The translations under genes were made by a program, and so were the position numbers. From NCBI GenBank assembly GCA_004794655.1, contig SMMW01000640.1:476123-540122 (forward strand): 64,000 nucleotides of DNA, written 5' to 3'. Position 1 is the stretch's first letter. Each line of letters starts with the position of its first letter. Shown piece by piece: positions 1 through 22,315 of this stretch. A model generated the notes under the pieces. That model was not told the origin of the DNA and did no database searches. It saw nothing but the letters and a program-made list of their open reading frames with translations. This DNA is from Marisa cornuarietis. Its lineage: Eukaryota > Mollusca > Gastropoda > Architaenioglossa > Ampullariidae.

Positions 1-849
1 TAGACTGAGCCCAGCCTGTAAGTGAATTGACTCCATTATCAAATCTACAGGGTGACAAGACCAGAAAATGTCTTTGTACAAGACAAAATAATACTTGAAC
101 TGGGCTGAACGTGTTGGTACATAACTCTTCACTCACTGGTGTTTTGACAGGAGCCAGGAGGAGCGACACTCACTGTGGATGACGTGGCCACATTATGTTG
201 GATGGCTGCAGGAGCGGTGTTTGACATTCTACTACTGAGTTTATTCACTTACCCTAAGGGGTCATTTTTTCTCAAGACCAGCCAAGATAGGGGCTTATTC
301 TATAGTTTAAAATAAACCTTCAATGCCAACAAGGCCCCCCCCCTCCCTTTTTTGTTGACGGAATATGGCAAGGTATAAAGATTCGTGCTTCCTAGATGGA
401 AGAGGATTAATTGACATTGGTAGTCAATGACCTGCAGGCGTTGTAACAACATTGTCTTCACATCACTTGGTACACAACTAGTTTAGTCTCGCATTTAGCT
501 CCATTTTGTGCTCTTATTATACTTCATATTTCTTGTGACATTCAGAAGAAAGCGATATTTTAATGCTTAAATTGTCTCTAAAGATGTACATGATATTTGA
601 GCGAGTTAGTGTATTCTCAGCTGACACATACCTTGCCTGTACCTTACACAACGCCGTCCTCACCTTGCCGAGCAGATGGCACGCGGGTGGCGCGTGCAGT
701 ACTGGAGGGTGCACTTGGGGCGACAGGGCCTTCTGGGGGCAGCATCAGACTGCTGACTGGTGACCTCCCCTTCTGCAAGAGAGCGGGCAGTGTTACATCA
801 CTCTCCGTGTTACCTATGTTCCCGGTATTGTAGTGTACCCCGTGTGTCT

Positions 850-850
<1 letters not shown>

Positions 851-909
<59 letters not shown>
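851..909. repeat. (AC)n microsatellite
   Basis: An uninterrupted AC dinucleotide run of about 59 bp. It produces the Thr-His and Cys-Val open frames on the two strands, which are not genes. Confidence 0.98.
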
Positions 910-912
<3 letters not shown>

Positions 913-2409
913 GACGAGGGCGTGCGGGAGGAGACTCGGGTGTCATTGTTGTAAACGAGTCAAGTCCCATTACCTTGTATTCTTAGGTTTACAGGGATTG
1001 ACTATTTACTCATAAGTGGTTCGTTGTGTCTGAGACAGAAAATGGAGGGAGGAGATTAGCCCTACCTTGTCAGAACCTTTTTTACCTTCCTTTGTCAGAT
1101 TAGCTGCCCGTCACGGGTGACAGGGTCAAGAGGTTATATTATCACCTGTTGGTTCAAAACCACTGGCCGCCTACTATGCACCTGATGGTGTCCAAAGTGA
1201 CGTCACAAGCACACGCCGTCAATGAAGGAGACGAATCCTGGTCAGAGCCTTGGGTCCAGCAGTGTACGGCCAACTCATTGGTATGCCGCCGTCAGCCAAA
1301 TTGCTTCTAATTAAACGACCGCAACATCCGTATAGCCATCTTACCCAGCAGTTGAGCTACCTAAGGCCATTTCACGGTTTCCTGCACCGCCTGGGTGTCG
1401 CGGTCTCTCGCGCCACTGACTCGACAATAATGCACGTGCTGCTCGACTAGATAGTGGCGATGGGTGGGGCAGCGGGGAGTTAGGGGTAGTGGGGGCTGCA
1501 CGTCCATCATTTACAGGACGTCGATGAGCACGGCACGATGGCGGAGAAAATGGAGGCGAGTCAACATCGGTCGTCACACGACGTGATGCTCGTGACATGC
1601 AACCAGTCCTCCCAGACTGACTTGCGTCATGGTGACCTCACCGACTTGCGGCGGCCCTCGGTCTTAACAAAGAAAGCGGGTGTTTACAAGCCGTGAGTCG
1701 CGGTATAGACCTCCGAGGTTGGGGGGTGGGTGGGGCGCACACACTTTCTGGTTCGATACCCGTGATGGTGGAGTGTGCTTTTCCCTTGCTGACCCCGAGT
1801 GGCTTGGGAAATAAAAGGCAGGAAGGGGGAGAGCGGGCGTTGCTCCCCCAAACAGCTAACCCCCTCATCCCAAGAAAAGCGTGATCTCGCTTCCCGACGA
1901 CCAGAAGGTCAGGAGACTAACTTGATCTCTGATTCTAATCCTTACAAAAACCTTTTGATGTGAAGGCAAGTGAGCTGTCAATAGTTGACTGAGAGAAGGT
2001 CTTGCTTCTCACTCTTGACGCTGGTCGTGTGGAAGACACTAGCCTCAAATTGATTCTACAACTTCTGCTGAATGTTTGCCTAACGTACGACTTTTTGGCA
2101 ACAAATTGTGTGGCTGCACTTGTGTCTGCATTCATGAAAATACACGAGGGTTAAAGCTCTCCTTACCTGGACAAATATAAACAAACATGTTTGACCACTT
2201 CCGCAAAGTGTTTCCATGACGGCTATACAAATTGTTTACACGACGGCTTTGCATGATGGCTACATAAAACATTCGGCAAATTTGTTCGAAGATTCAAATA
2301 TATGTGTCCAACTGACATCTTGAGGGCTTAGGGGGAACTGGCGAAACTGAAAAAGTAAAAGGTGAAGTGAAATAAAGTCTGGCATTGGCCTACATGCATT
2401 GTGCGCGAC

Positions 2410-2411
<2 letters not shown>

Positions 2412-2461
<50 letters not shown>
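2412..2461. repeat. (GT)n microsatellite
   Basis: A pure GT run of about 50 bp, followed to about 2740 by a decayed GT/GA-rich stretch (GTGTGCGA, GAGAGAAA and similar) that looks like an older expansion. Confidence 0.97.
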
Positions 2462-2464
<3 letters not shown>

Positions 2465-3604
2465 GTGGGTATATACATAGGTGGGTGGGTGTGTGCGAAA
2501 GCGTAAGAGAAAGTTGTGTGTGTAAGCGTGAGTGTGCGAGAGTTTGTAAGAGTGTGTCACAGGGTTTTGTGTGTAAGAATCTGTATGTGATAGAAAAAAA
2601 ATGTCTGTGTGAGACAGTGTGCACGAGAAAGAAACAGCTTGTGTGTGTGTGAGAGAGAGAAAGAGAGAAAGTACGTGTTCATCTGTGTGTGGAGAGAAAG
2701 TGTTTATGCGTGCGTGTGTGTGTGTGGCGACAGAGAGAGGAGTGGGGCACGTGATTTTGAGCCTCACACGTCCGCCGGATCTCACCATGTTCACGCTCGA
2801 CATCTCACGTCCCTGAGGAGCATGCGCAGTCAGCTGTGTCTGCACGTGGGTGAAGGCGGGTGCACAAGCACACGAGGCCGTGCGTGGCGCACCCGGCTGA
2901 ACCCCACACCCGACAGTTTGCAGCTCGGTTTTCCTCCCACCGGAAAAGCTAGATGCGAGGGGGGCGCCTTGGAAAGCTGAGGGGGGGGGGGAGCGTGGGA
3001 GTGGAAAGGGAGCTAATCGCAAGGAATGTGTGAGCGGAGCACAGAATGCAGACTCGCCGATAAATGCATTAGTTGCGACGTGTAGGCTGCTGAAAGCCAG
3101 GCGGGCGATACGCAGGTCATCAGGCTTGTTGATTGGCAGGCCAGGCCGCCAGCACCTGTCAAGGGTTAGTGTACCTACATGCACAATGATTGAGGTGGAC
3201 TTTGCGACACGGTTACTGGATGCATTGAGAGGTTAGACTTGCGAGTTCAGTGAGGACATCAACAAGTGTGACGTGTCACGTGATGTAGTCGTAGATGGCA
3301 TCTTTACAGGTAAACCCCCCTCCAACCCGCCTTCCCCTCTTTCCCCAGCCCCAACCTCAAAGTCTCGCGCCGACAATCCGTCAGAACCCTTGATGCTTTT
3401 TTTGTGTCAAAGTTGCAGGTGACGTATAGCTTGGGGTGGGGGGGGAGGCTACAGCGCAATGTCCGAGTGGAAGATCGAGGTTCGTCTCCAGTCTCTCCTC
3501 ATTTATCAGGGGAGGTATATGGCGATAGAATGAGAAAGATGGGCCCATGTTCACATGCCCAGCGTGAGACACGGCGAACCACACACAGTTCATTGACCTT
3601 TGAT

Positions 3605-4215
3605 ATCTTTGCCTTTACCAAATTATAGTTACTGTCTTTTAGTCTTTTGTGAAATTATGGTACACTGCCCTTTAAGGAAATTTGTTAAGTTTTATATTTT
3701 AACTATTTTTATACTGAACTCCTTCTCATTTCCCATCAAGCAGCATGGTCCAATCAAAATGGCCCAGCCAAAAATACTTCAGAACTTCCCATAGCAGGAA
3801 GAATGCACATGGTCTTGTGGCACTTTTATCCAAAATAAATGGTTACGGAGGAAACAGCACGCAAACAATGGACTTTACACCATACCACAACACCTTTTAT
3901 CGAGAGCTCTTTACCTTTACCAGATTGTAGTGTAGTCCTCGAGGATCTTTGCCTTTTCCAAATTATAGTACACTACTTTGGGGCTGTACTTAGTCGTTAC
4001 TAAATTAGAAAGAAGTCCTTTGGGGTTGTTTTTCTTTTTACAAATTATAGTAAAATGCATGTTATTATCTTTATCTTTGCTAAATTATATTACAATGTTT
4101 GTTGTGCTCTTTGTCTTTACTAATTACAGTAACATCTTTTCTATGCGTTTTTTTCTTTACCAAATTACAGCACAATGTTTGTTATGCTCTTTGCCTTTAC
4201 CAAATTACAATACAA
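3605..4215 (+). repeat. Degenerate tandem repeat, roughly 40-50 bp unit
   Basis: The phrase CTTTGCCTTTACCAAATTA followed by TAGTACA or CAGCACA recurs with variation about ten times between 3605 and 4215, often followed by ATGTTTGTTATG. Copies differ from each other and spacing is uneven, so this is an old minisatellite rather than a recent array. Confidence 0.7.
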
Positions 4216-4809
4216 TTGCTACAGTACAGAATATAATTAGGAATAAATTGTACATAAAAGACAGAATATGCCATAAAGTTGATAGCAGAAGATTCTACTT
4301 ATTGAAAACTTTCCCAAACCTGCTTCCTACATAACCCTAACCCTTACAAACAGAATCACACTGAAGTCATACTTTACAACCATTGAATACTTAATATTAA
4401 AGTTTTATAGCTCACACAATAATAATGAATGCTACAGGCATATTGTGTTTAACACTACAGCCACACTGTCATGAATACTACATTTACTCTCAATACTGCA
4501 TCTCACTTAACACTACACAAATATTATTTTATACTATACTGGGGCTCACACTATAGCTGTGGTGCACTAAACGCTACATCAACGCTTTACTGAAGTCGTA
4601 GCTACACTGTGCCCAAGATTTCAGTCATGCTGCACTTCTTACTACTGATACATTGTACTATGTCTCCTATGTCTCTCCTATGTCTCTCCTATGTCTACCT
4701 TATAGGAAATGTTAGAGTCATCCTAATACCTAAAAGGGTCTGGCACCGCAGTCTTCACTGGTTTTGTTCAAAGAAGGAGACGAGGGAACATTGCGTAACA
4801 ACAACTCAC

Positions 4810-5164
4810 CTCTAATACAGATGCCGGGCTCTTCCCTCTGTAGCGGGTATCTTGGCAAAGGTGGTCCGGTGGAAGGGGCAGGTGGTAGACAGGTGAGTCC
4901 TCGGTCACACTTGCCCAGGTACGCCAGGTCGCCACCACATGTTTGTCCGGCAGTACGAGCGCACACTGGACAACACCCACACACTCCCGTCGTGACCCCA
5001 CCCTCACACCCAAGGTCCGCGGGATCCCAGGTGGTGCAGTGGATCTGGTGACATGGAGGGCAGATGAGGCCCATGTCATCTCTATCCCTTTTGCGTGCTC
5101 TCTCCACCTCGTTAGATCCATGCGCCGCTAGCACTAGAAGCATCACAACTCCCAAGGACGCCAT
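4810..5164 (-). CDS. Secreted IGFBP N-terminal domain protein, first coding exon (perlustrin/SIBD-like)
   Basis: The exon starts at an ATG (5164) and runs 118 codons plus one base to a GTGAGT donor just below 4810. A hydrophobic leader (residues 2-15, MASLGVVMLLVLAAHG) is a likely signal peptide. A charged linker follows, then a cysteine-rich module at about residues 35-117 with the IGF-binding-protein signature GVCGCCPVC and the later CGG and GLTCLPP segments. Twelve cysteines lie in the module, as expected for an IGFBP N-terminal domain. Molluscan perlustrin (nacre matrix) and arthropod single-IGFBP-domain proteins have this architecture and bind insulin/IGF-like peptides or act in shell matrix or immunity; which role applies here cannot be read. 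Reading past the donor gives an unrelated tail, which supports splicing there. Downstream exons were not found. Confidence 0.8.
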
Positions 5165-5435
5165 GTTGGGCTGATGCTGGCTGACGGGTTCTGATTATCA
5201 CACACGACCTGCGAGCAACAGACTGACCAACAGAACCATCCCACCAGTGTCTTGTCAGAGACGGAGCGATCCGTCAGACAGCAGCACAAATCACGTGGTA
5301 TACACACACACAAACACAGTCATAGCTGATGATATGCGGCTGCAAGCATCTTGTGAAATATAACAGCTGTTATTAAACTTGCTGCACACACAAGATACTC
5401 CGTATTGAAAATCCTTCTGTACAATAACCGTCAGT

Positions 5436-5686
5436 GGTAATCAAACCTGTTATCTACTGATAACAGACAGTCGTGATCACGTCTGCTATATATTAACGAC
5501 AACTTGTGGTAATCAAACCTGCGGTGTAGTGAAAACAGCCAGCGTGAATGGTAATCAAACCTGCTATATCGTGACGACAGCCAAACGACAGCCAGTAATA
5601 ATGGTAATCAAACCTGCTATATCGTGACGACAGCCCACGGTAATGGTAATCACACCTGATATATCGTGACGACAGCCAGCGATAAT
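5436..5686 (+). repeat. Tandem repeat, about 42-bp unit
   Basis: Five diverged copies of a unit beginning GGTAATCAAACCTGC and containing TATATCGTGACGACAGCC start near 5436, 5509, 5551, 5602 and 5644. The array lies about 270-520 bp upstream of the minus-strand IGFBP-domain exon. Confidence 0.8.
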
Positions 5687-6042
5687 GAAAGGCGCTGATT
5701 GTCAGACGAATCAGTGCTCCTTGATGACAACCAATGATATTTACAGTTTCTTCACCCCGACGGCACCCGGTGGTATTAAAAGTTGGATCAAACTGGTAGA
5801 CAAACAACAAATTAAAACTTGCAGCCACACACAGCGACGACCAATGAAAGCAGCGGCACGCTCGTCACGTGACCGTTGCACGAGGCTTCTCGCGCTGTCT
5901 CTCGTGTTGCGCGTTGTTGCTTGTGTTGCGCGCTGCTGCTTACGGGAGTCGAAGTCGGTTCGATGCAAGAATCGAGCGTCAGTAGTTTGAAATTCTTTTT
6001 ATCTTTAAAAGGCCGTGAGCGCGACGGCCATGCGACCAGCAC

Positions 6043-6120
6043 ATGATGGCGGTGGCCCTCAGAGAGTGTGACCCCGAGTGGTACTCCGAGTACAGGAGCG
6101 ACGATAAAGAGTCACTGCAA
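6043..6120 (+). CDS. Possible first exon of an unrecognised plus-strand gene
   Basis: Tandem ATGs open a 26-codon frame with a mixed, protein-like composition (MMAVALRECDPEWYSEYR then SDDKESLQ), ending in phase 0 at a possible donor GTAGTT. Local GC content is higher than around it. I do not recognise the peptide, the donor is not strong, and no following exon was found. It could be a chance frame in a GC-rich patch. Confidence 0.2.
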
Positions 6121-9100
6121 GTAGTTCCCCCTGTTTTGGGCCAAGAAACACTCTTTTCTTGTCCCAATCATGTGGTCGTAAACCTCCCGCCGTCAAGCTG
6201 TTTTCATGCTCTGGTCTCTGGCAACTGTCTGCCTTGAGCTCTACAGGTGTTTTCAAAGCTTCTCGCCTCTGCGACAGAGACTGACAAAGTGTTTGGAGCA
6301 AAAGACAGGTGACGGCGCCTGGCTACTCAGCATCACCTTCGTTCGTCAGCTGCGGCGCCCAGGTGAGCCGGCGTCTTTTTACTTCTCCCTCCTCCTCCAG
6401 ACGTCGGCGCCAGCCACGACACTGCCCACGGTGGACTTAAATTCCTCCCACGGCGCGTGAGGAGCGGAAAGGATGGGGATCGCGAAGATCCACGCTAATA
6501 ACTTTCTTGATTACACCGGAAGTTGCTCAGGTTTGGGCTCACAAGATTGTCGGAAGAATAGCAGGTACAAACATTTCGCAGGAATTTGCAAAAGGGGCTA
6601 GGGAGGGAAAACAATGGCGCTCGGTGGGCGTATAATTGGGACACTTTGCGTGCGGCACTCTGTAAAGATGAATCATCCTTCCCCGAGTCATTGATAACAG
6701 GCCGAGGTCCAACAACAATGGCTAAACACGAGCAGAGTGGAGGCAACGCCAGGCGCCGACTACACCGCGTGAAACGTTTTCACCGTCGGCGCGTGCTCTT
6801 CTCCACACCCCGGGTCGTTCGTCTTTCCGATAGGCTAACAATTTTACGAGGCTTCTAAGAGTACCTGTCATCAATGAACACCTGAGGCGTCTTGCAGGCT
6901 GGAGAGGGACAGGAGGGGGTTGCTGCAAGTTTCAGGCTGTTGCTGTTTGGCACTTTGCGAGACAAGGGAAGAACATCCGCAACATGAGAAAAGTTGTAAA
7001 ATTTACGGTGTGAATAGCACAATACGTATTTGTAAGACGCCAACTGCTAAAATACTTGAGGAATCTGTGCCACACGTCAGATATATATATTTTATAGCTT
7101 TGCATACATACAACATTGTTGTCTTGTGTTTCTCGCATTACACTTACTCTCTTTGCTGGTGTTACACTTCGTTTCCAACTTTGCTTCTATTTCATTCACT
7201 GCATTACATTTATTCTTTCCTGCTTTGACACCGATTCTGTTCTGACATGACACTCTTGTGGCATTATGCTTCTTTCATGACAAGTTCTTTATTTTGACCT
7301 AACGGTACAGTTCCAGGAGAATGGCGACATCACGAGGACATACCAACTATTACATCTTGGGGTTCATCCTTTCCGCCACGTGTGTCAAGAGGCGGGGTTG
7401 GCAAGACAGCGACACTGCTTCTTTCTTTTCATTGTATTCTTTGCTGACGTTTTGTTTATTTTTGTCTGACATTAACTTCTTTTATTCTTTCCTAACATCA
7501 CACATTCTGTTCTGATGTTTTTCCCTTACATATTTCCAGACATAATGACCCCTCTTCTCTTGTTTGTTTTCCCCCCGCCATTGTTACCATTTTTCCTTCC
7601 TTTATTCGTTTGACTTGTACTGTCTTCTTTCCTTGCATTAGCTTTGGTTGCCCCCACCCCTCCCCCGCCATTCCACTTGTTGGTGTTGATAGATGAGAGT
7701 GAGTTTGGCGACACGTGCAGCTGTCTTCACACGGACCGACAATTTACTGTCGTCTGCTAGTCTTCACGCCTCGTCGTCACATTGCTGGCTTTACGAGGCC
7801 GACCGCGCGTGCAGCTGCCTACACGCCTTGAGTGCGCGCCCTTTAACGCGCGGGTTATCCCGCCTACAATCCCTTCAGGCGGCGCTGGCGGTAATGTGGC
7901 TGACGTCACGCCCGCCTGCTCCACCTCCTCACCGTCTAACGTGGAAGAGTGGTTTGAGTTACGGCCCTCCTCACCGCCCGCGCGAGTTCTGATGGCTCAC
8001 AACACTGAGGTGGGCAGTGGCCACGTGGGTGGGGGAGGGGCGGACAAACTGACGGCAGCTCGAGGCCAGTGGTTGGATAGCGGGAGGATGTGCTACTCTG
8101 GTCACTGTCAGTAAAATGTGTTTCATGTTACCTGATGGTTTTTGACAGGTAAGAGTAGGACGATAAGAGCTAAGTGTTATCTGATGTGTTCTGGCAGGTG
8201 GGACTAAAAGCTACTTTCGAGTCAGGTTACATGATGTTTTATGGTGGCTTCTTGAACCATGTAACATGAGGTCAGGTGAGTAGGCTGCTAATATGATGTC
8301 AGATGAGCAGCCTGAATGGTGACACCGACAGAAGTGCAAGAGAAGACCTCTTGTAAATCAGTCGCCGGTCACCTGGGATTTCTCTAAACAACAGTCGAGG
8401 TTAGATGACTGCAACTTCAAAGCTTACAGAACCACTAGTTGCATAAGACAGAAGAGGAACAGCAGACAGCCGGAGGATTTGAAGATGTATAGATCCATCA
8501 CCAGATTTGAGGATAGACGTAACAGTAGATAGTTGAAAGATTTGTTTTGATGGCTGTAACATCAGACAGCTACAAAATTTTCAGAAAATAACAGCTGACA
8601 GATGCAGGATTTGGCAAACATAAGAGCTGACAGCTGCAGGTCTGTCAGGACACAATGGGTCAACAGAGCAAGACACATGAAACGATCATTAAAACGACAA
8701 AATATGTGAATATGTACAGAAGGTGAACTGGCAAGGTAAGCAGGTCAGTCACAACAGAATATGTGAATATGTATGGAAGGTCAGTTGGCTAGGCGGACAG
8801 AACAGACTAACACAAGCTGGATGTTGAGACCACAAATTGTATCATTTCCTTTGCAATTCATAACTGAACATAGCAAAAGTAAAAAAAAAGTCTGATGTAT
8901 TCTGTGCCTGGTAATATTCCTAGCTCACATGCACACTGCATTTTACTCGCCTGCTTTACTCATGCATACAGATGGCAACCACAGTGTACAGATATATTTT
9001 TTATCAGCCACCATGCATGAGGACACCACAGTGTAGAGACACACTGCTGATCTGTTAATGTGCACTGGAAACCAACTGCACACTATTGGACATCCACTGT

Positions 9101-9258
9101 GGACAAACTGTGCGGTGCACATCACACCACACCATGCAAAATAAACATCATGTGGACTGCAATGCCAGTTATACTGCACAATATGACATTTACATGATTT
9201 ATACAGCAAAGTATGTTATTTACAACCAATTGCTATAAATGTCCACATACAAAAACAT

Positions 9259-9264
9259 TTTATT
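9259..9264 (-). other. Candidate CDK7 polyadenylation signal
   Basis: AATAAA on the minus strand (TTTATT on plus), about 630 bases downstream of the CDK7 stop codon. No closer perfect hexamer was noticed; assignment is by position only. Confidence 0.3.
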
Positions 9265-9895
9265 TCAATTTGGTAGTTTAGTGACCCATTTTTCAATATG
9301 AACAATGGTCACCAAGGCAGATGAAATTTGTCAAAACACAGCCGCAACAGTCAGTTTCCTGTACAATAAAAATCGAGCCCGCCTGCACGCACAGTGTATA
9401 TACTTGTCCTCTGCTATAGGAGCAATGACTTGTCATCATCACTGACAACAAATTACTCCCTAAGCTACACATCCATATCACAGAGCTTTTCAAGGTCTGT
9501 GACATTTTAAGTCTTCTTAAGCACACACACACAGCCATTCAAGTCTTCTGAACACACACACACTATCATTCAAGTCTGTATGTATACATGCATACAATCA
9601 TTCCTAGTACCTCCACAGCAGAGATGAGAGCCGAAATACAATTATTCTTAATCAGTGCACAACATACATTTTACTCTTTACACAGACTCACTAATCCTGC
9701 CAGATTCAACTCCCCAAAGAAAGAATGTGGTTGACTTCAACCACATGCGCTACACTTATCTCTTGGAAGAATCATGTAGATGCACACAAGGGCGTGCATG
9801 TCTATACATGTCTACACATGCTGACACACCCGTGATGGCACACATTTCTGTCCCTGAGGTTTATGAGAGATCAGAGGTCACTACTGCCTGAATTG

Positions 9896-19481
<9,586 letters not shown>

Positions 19482-19739
19482 CGTGGTGGCAGACGTGAGG
19501 CTGCTGCTGTCTGAGCGACCAACGCGCGTGTTGACCACAAGCGCCTTACTCACCAGAGAGTACGTTTGACAAGGGAGGTAATTGCCATGCTACAACCGGA
19601 GGGAGGGGAGATTTATTATTTTATTGGCTTTAAAATAAACCGAATATTTTTGCATATAACGTTAATGTTCATACCTTCATATAAATAAAAATGACCATAA
19701 TAACACAGTATAGCAGTAGGGATAATCAGACAGTCTTTA

Positions 19740-20972
19740 TTGATATTTCATCACAAAGAAGTTGTACAAGTCTCCTCTTCGGCTCCTCATTGCTCGATGC
19801 ACATGCTCTGCATCTACAGACCTCCTCCTAGTGCAAGGAACAAACTTACAGCCTCTACATTTTTCTCAGAATTCCATGATCTCTTGGATTATAGCAATGC
19901 ACTAATTGGACCCGCCATACTCCTCGGAGATGTGAATGTGCACTTCGACATTTCTCATCCTGACACTGTCAAAATGTCAGAAATGTTGCACACCTTTCGT
20001 CTCGTCCAGTCCGTGTCGCAGCCAACACAGAAACGAGATCACATCCTGGACTGGGTCATACATCGACCTGATGACCACTTAGTCCAGTCAGTTGATGTTT
20101 CCCACGATCTCTCATCTGACCACTACTGTGTACTGATCGAACTGGATCGCAAATGCCCATCATCGGCGCCAGTTTTTAGATCCACTCGCTCATTACGAAA
20201 TGTTGATAGACTGGCATTCAAAGCACAGCTGCAGATGGCGCTCCTCCAACCACCCTCTGCCGAGCAACTTGACTGTCTTTTACGTAGAGTAGTTGATGAC
20301 CACGCCCCAGTGTCTCGACGTCTGATGCGCCAGTCTAAATTTGCGCCTTGGTATTCACAGATCCGCGTTGAACTCCGTGACCTGAAGCGCACGCGCCGGC
20401 GAGCTGAACGTGTTTGGCGGAAGACTGGACTCGCCATCCAGAAAGAAATTTACAATGCTGCAAAGCGAAGCGTTTCAAAATGCATTTATGAGGCTAAAAC
20501 ATCATATCTTCAGGGCCAAATAATTAATTGCACCTCCTCCAAAAAGCTCTTCGCCATCTGCTCTCAAATGACTGGATCTAAGACAGCAACACCACTGCCT
20601 ACTGTCTACCCTGCTTCACTGCTGCCGCAAGTTTTTAGTGATTATTTCACCAGCAAGATATCGGACATTCGATCATCGTTAGACTCGGCGTCGGCGCTTG
20701 ACAGCATCTCCTGTGATGTCCTCCCAGGATGCTCCATGACCAAGTTCCTACCAGTCTCTGAGACCGATGTGAAAGCGGTTATCCTAAAAGCTAAAGCAAC
20801 AACCTGCGAGTTAGATCCGATGCCCACAAGCCTTCTGCTCGAGTGCCTAGATACTCCCTGCCATCACAAATATTGTAAATGTCAGCCTGTCGTCAGGTGT
20901 TTTCCCATCTCTGTTCAAAAATGCGGTGGTGAGGCCACCTTAAGAAATCCATGCTTGATGTCAATGTGCTAA
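19740..20972 (+). pseudogene. LINE endonuclease half (partial)
   Basis: Residues include ILLGDVNVHFD (the GD.N block), HILDWV and the catalytic SSDHYCV, so this is the C-terminal half of an exonuclease/endonuclease/phosphatase domain, followed by the basic linker that precedes RT in CR1/L2 elements (FFSDYF-like FSDYFTSKISDIR, TCELDPMPTSLL). After about 20850 the annotated frame is wrong: the expected S.GVFP.LFKNAVV block is found in another frame, so there are at least two small indels before the RT half. Confidence 0.85.
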
Positions 20973-22315
20973 ACAACTACCGCCCAGTCTCCAACTTGTC
21001 TTTTCTCTCTAAGATCATAGAGAAAATAGTTTTGACACAGCTCTGGGCCTATTTACAAGACCACCATCTTCTCCCACAAGCTCAGTCGGCATATAGACCT
21101 TTCCACAGCACCGAGACCACTCTTATTAAAGTAACAACAGATATATTATCTGCTCTTGACAGTGGTGATGTCTCTCCATTAACCCTACTGGACCTGTCTG
21201 CTGCATTTGACACTATAGACCACTTTCTGCTTCTTCACAGACTCCACACCCTCTATGGGATTTCTGGACCTGCGCTCTCATGGTTCAACTCCTATCTCAC
21301 TGATAGGACCCAGACTGTGGCAGTTGATGGTCAGATATATCGCCCTGCTTCACTTTTCTGTGGCGTTCCCCAAGGCTCAGTACTTGGCCCAGTCCTGTTC
21401 ATCCTGTATACTAAACCACTTTCATCTTGCATCCGGTCTCACCAGGTGTCTCATCAGTCCTATGCAGATGACACGCAGCTTTACTGTTCTATTCCACTGG
21501 CTGAGTCTCACTCTGCTATTAGCTCTCTAGAAGCTTGTATTAGTGATGTCAAGGGCTGGATGGTAAAAAACAAGCTTAAACTAAATGATGATAAAACGGA
21601 AGCCCTCTTGTGCCATAGAAGAAGACATCAACCTTCACTCGTCAGTCTGCCCAATCACATCAAGGTGGGCGACAGCAACATCACCTTCACGTCATCTGTT
21701 AGGAATCTGGGATTTATTGTCACCGCAGACATGACCCTTGATAAACATGTTACAGCTGTCTGTCAGTCTGCCTACTATGAGCTCCGTAAGATCAGTGCCA
21801 TCCGTCACTTTCTCTCTACACGTGCCACCAACACTCTTGTCTGTGCGTTTGTTCTTTCACGACTTGACTACTGCAACTCCTTGCTGGCAGGCTGCCCCTC
21901 ATCCCTCATTCAGAAACTCCAGAGAGTACAGAACTCCGCTGCACGTCTGGTACTTAGAGCAAGGAAACGGGACCATGTCACTCCTCTCCTTCGTTTCCTA
22001 CACTGGCTACCCGTCCGTTCTCGCATCCAGTACAAACTGTCTGTGCTGTGTTTTAATTTCTTTGCAGGCTCCTGTCCTGACTATTTCTCTGAACTTCTCA
22101 TCCCTTACTCTCCGGCCAGACAACTCCGCTCTTCCTCTGACAACCGTACTCTGACTGTTCCTGTCACCAGAACAACAACATATGGTCACAGGACTTTTGG
22201 CTACTGTGCTGCAAAACAATGGAACTCTCTTCCTTTCCATATCCGCCACCTTCCTGCAATTGAATCCTTCAAATCTGCACTGAAAACGCACCTCTTCCTT
22301 GAGCATTACTCCTAA
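20951..22315 (+). pseudogene. LINE reverse transcriptase half
   Basis: 454 codons are intact and carry the RT blocks in order: NNYRPVSNLSFLSKIIEK, QSAYRPFHSTETTL, LLDLSAAFDTIDH (catalytic Asp), GVPQGSVLGPVLF, SYADDTQLY (catalytic YADD at residues 171-174), then WMVKNKLKLNDDKTE and the LDYCNSLLAGCP C-terminal block common in CR1/L2 elements. It ends LFLEHYS. Being out of frame with the endonuclease, it is a pseudogene despite the long open frame. Confidence 0.9.

Larger units (their letters stand above)
1..4809. other. Intergenic or intronic repeat-rich stretch
   Basis: I see no supportable exon here. It holds an (AC)n and a (GT)n tract, a GT/GA-rich derivative of the latter (about 2462-2740), an old degenerate tandem repeat (3605-4215) and a short 11-bp repeat containing TATGTCTCTCC (about 4660-4695). 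Open frames here are short and low-complexity or lack family resemblance. Later exons of the minus-strand IGFBP-domain gene should lie here or beyond the window, but I could not identify one. Confidence 0.5.
5165..9895. other. Intergenic region between the IGFBP-domain gene and CDK7
   Basis: It carries a 42-bp tandem repeat (5436-5686), one weak candidate exon (6043-6120) and decayed short repeats. The latter include related phrases around 8140-8290, ACAGCTGACAG-type repeats at 8460-8650, and a 60-bp duplication at about 8697-8790 marked by AATATGTGAATATGTA. The last 630 bases (9260-9895) are probably the CDK7 3' UTR. I see no other gene. The 7782-8114 open frame is GC-rich, without recognisable motifs. 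Confidence 0.5.

Noticed and set aside
1735..1775. GGTTCGATACCCG resembling a tRNA B box
   Set aside because: No matching A box at the right distance and no cloverleaf could be drawn.
2390..3184. 264-codon minus-strand open frame
   Set aside because: It is built on the (GT)n tract and its decayed flank (long Thr-His and Ser/Leu-rich runs) with no domain; a low-complexity artefact.
7782..8114. 110-codon plus frame in a GC-richer patch
   Set aside because: No motif, no clear splice or start context and no resemblance to a known family; overlapping frames are equally open.
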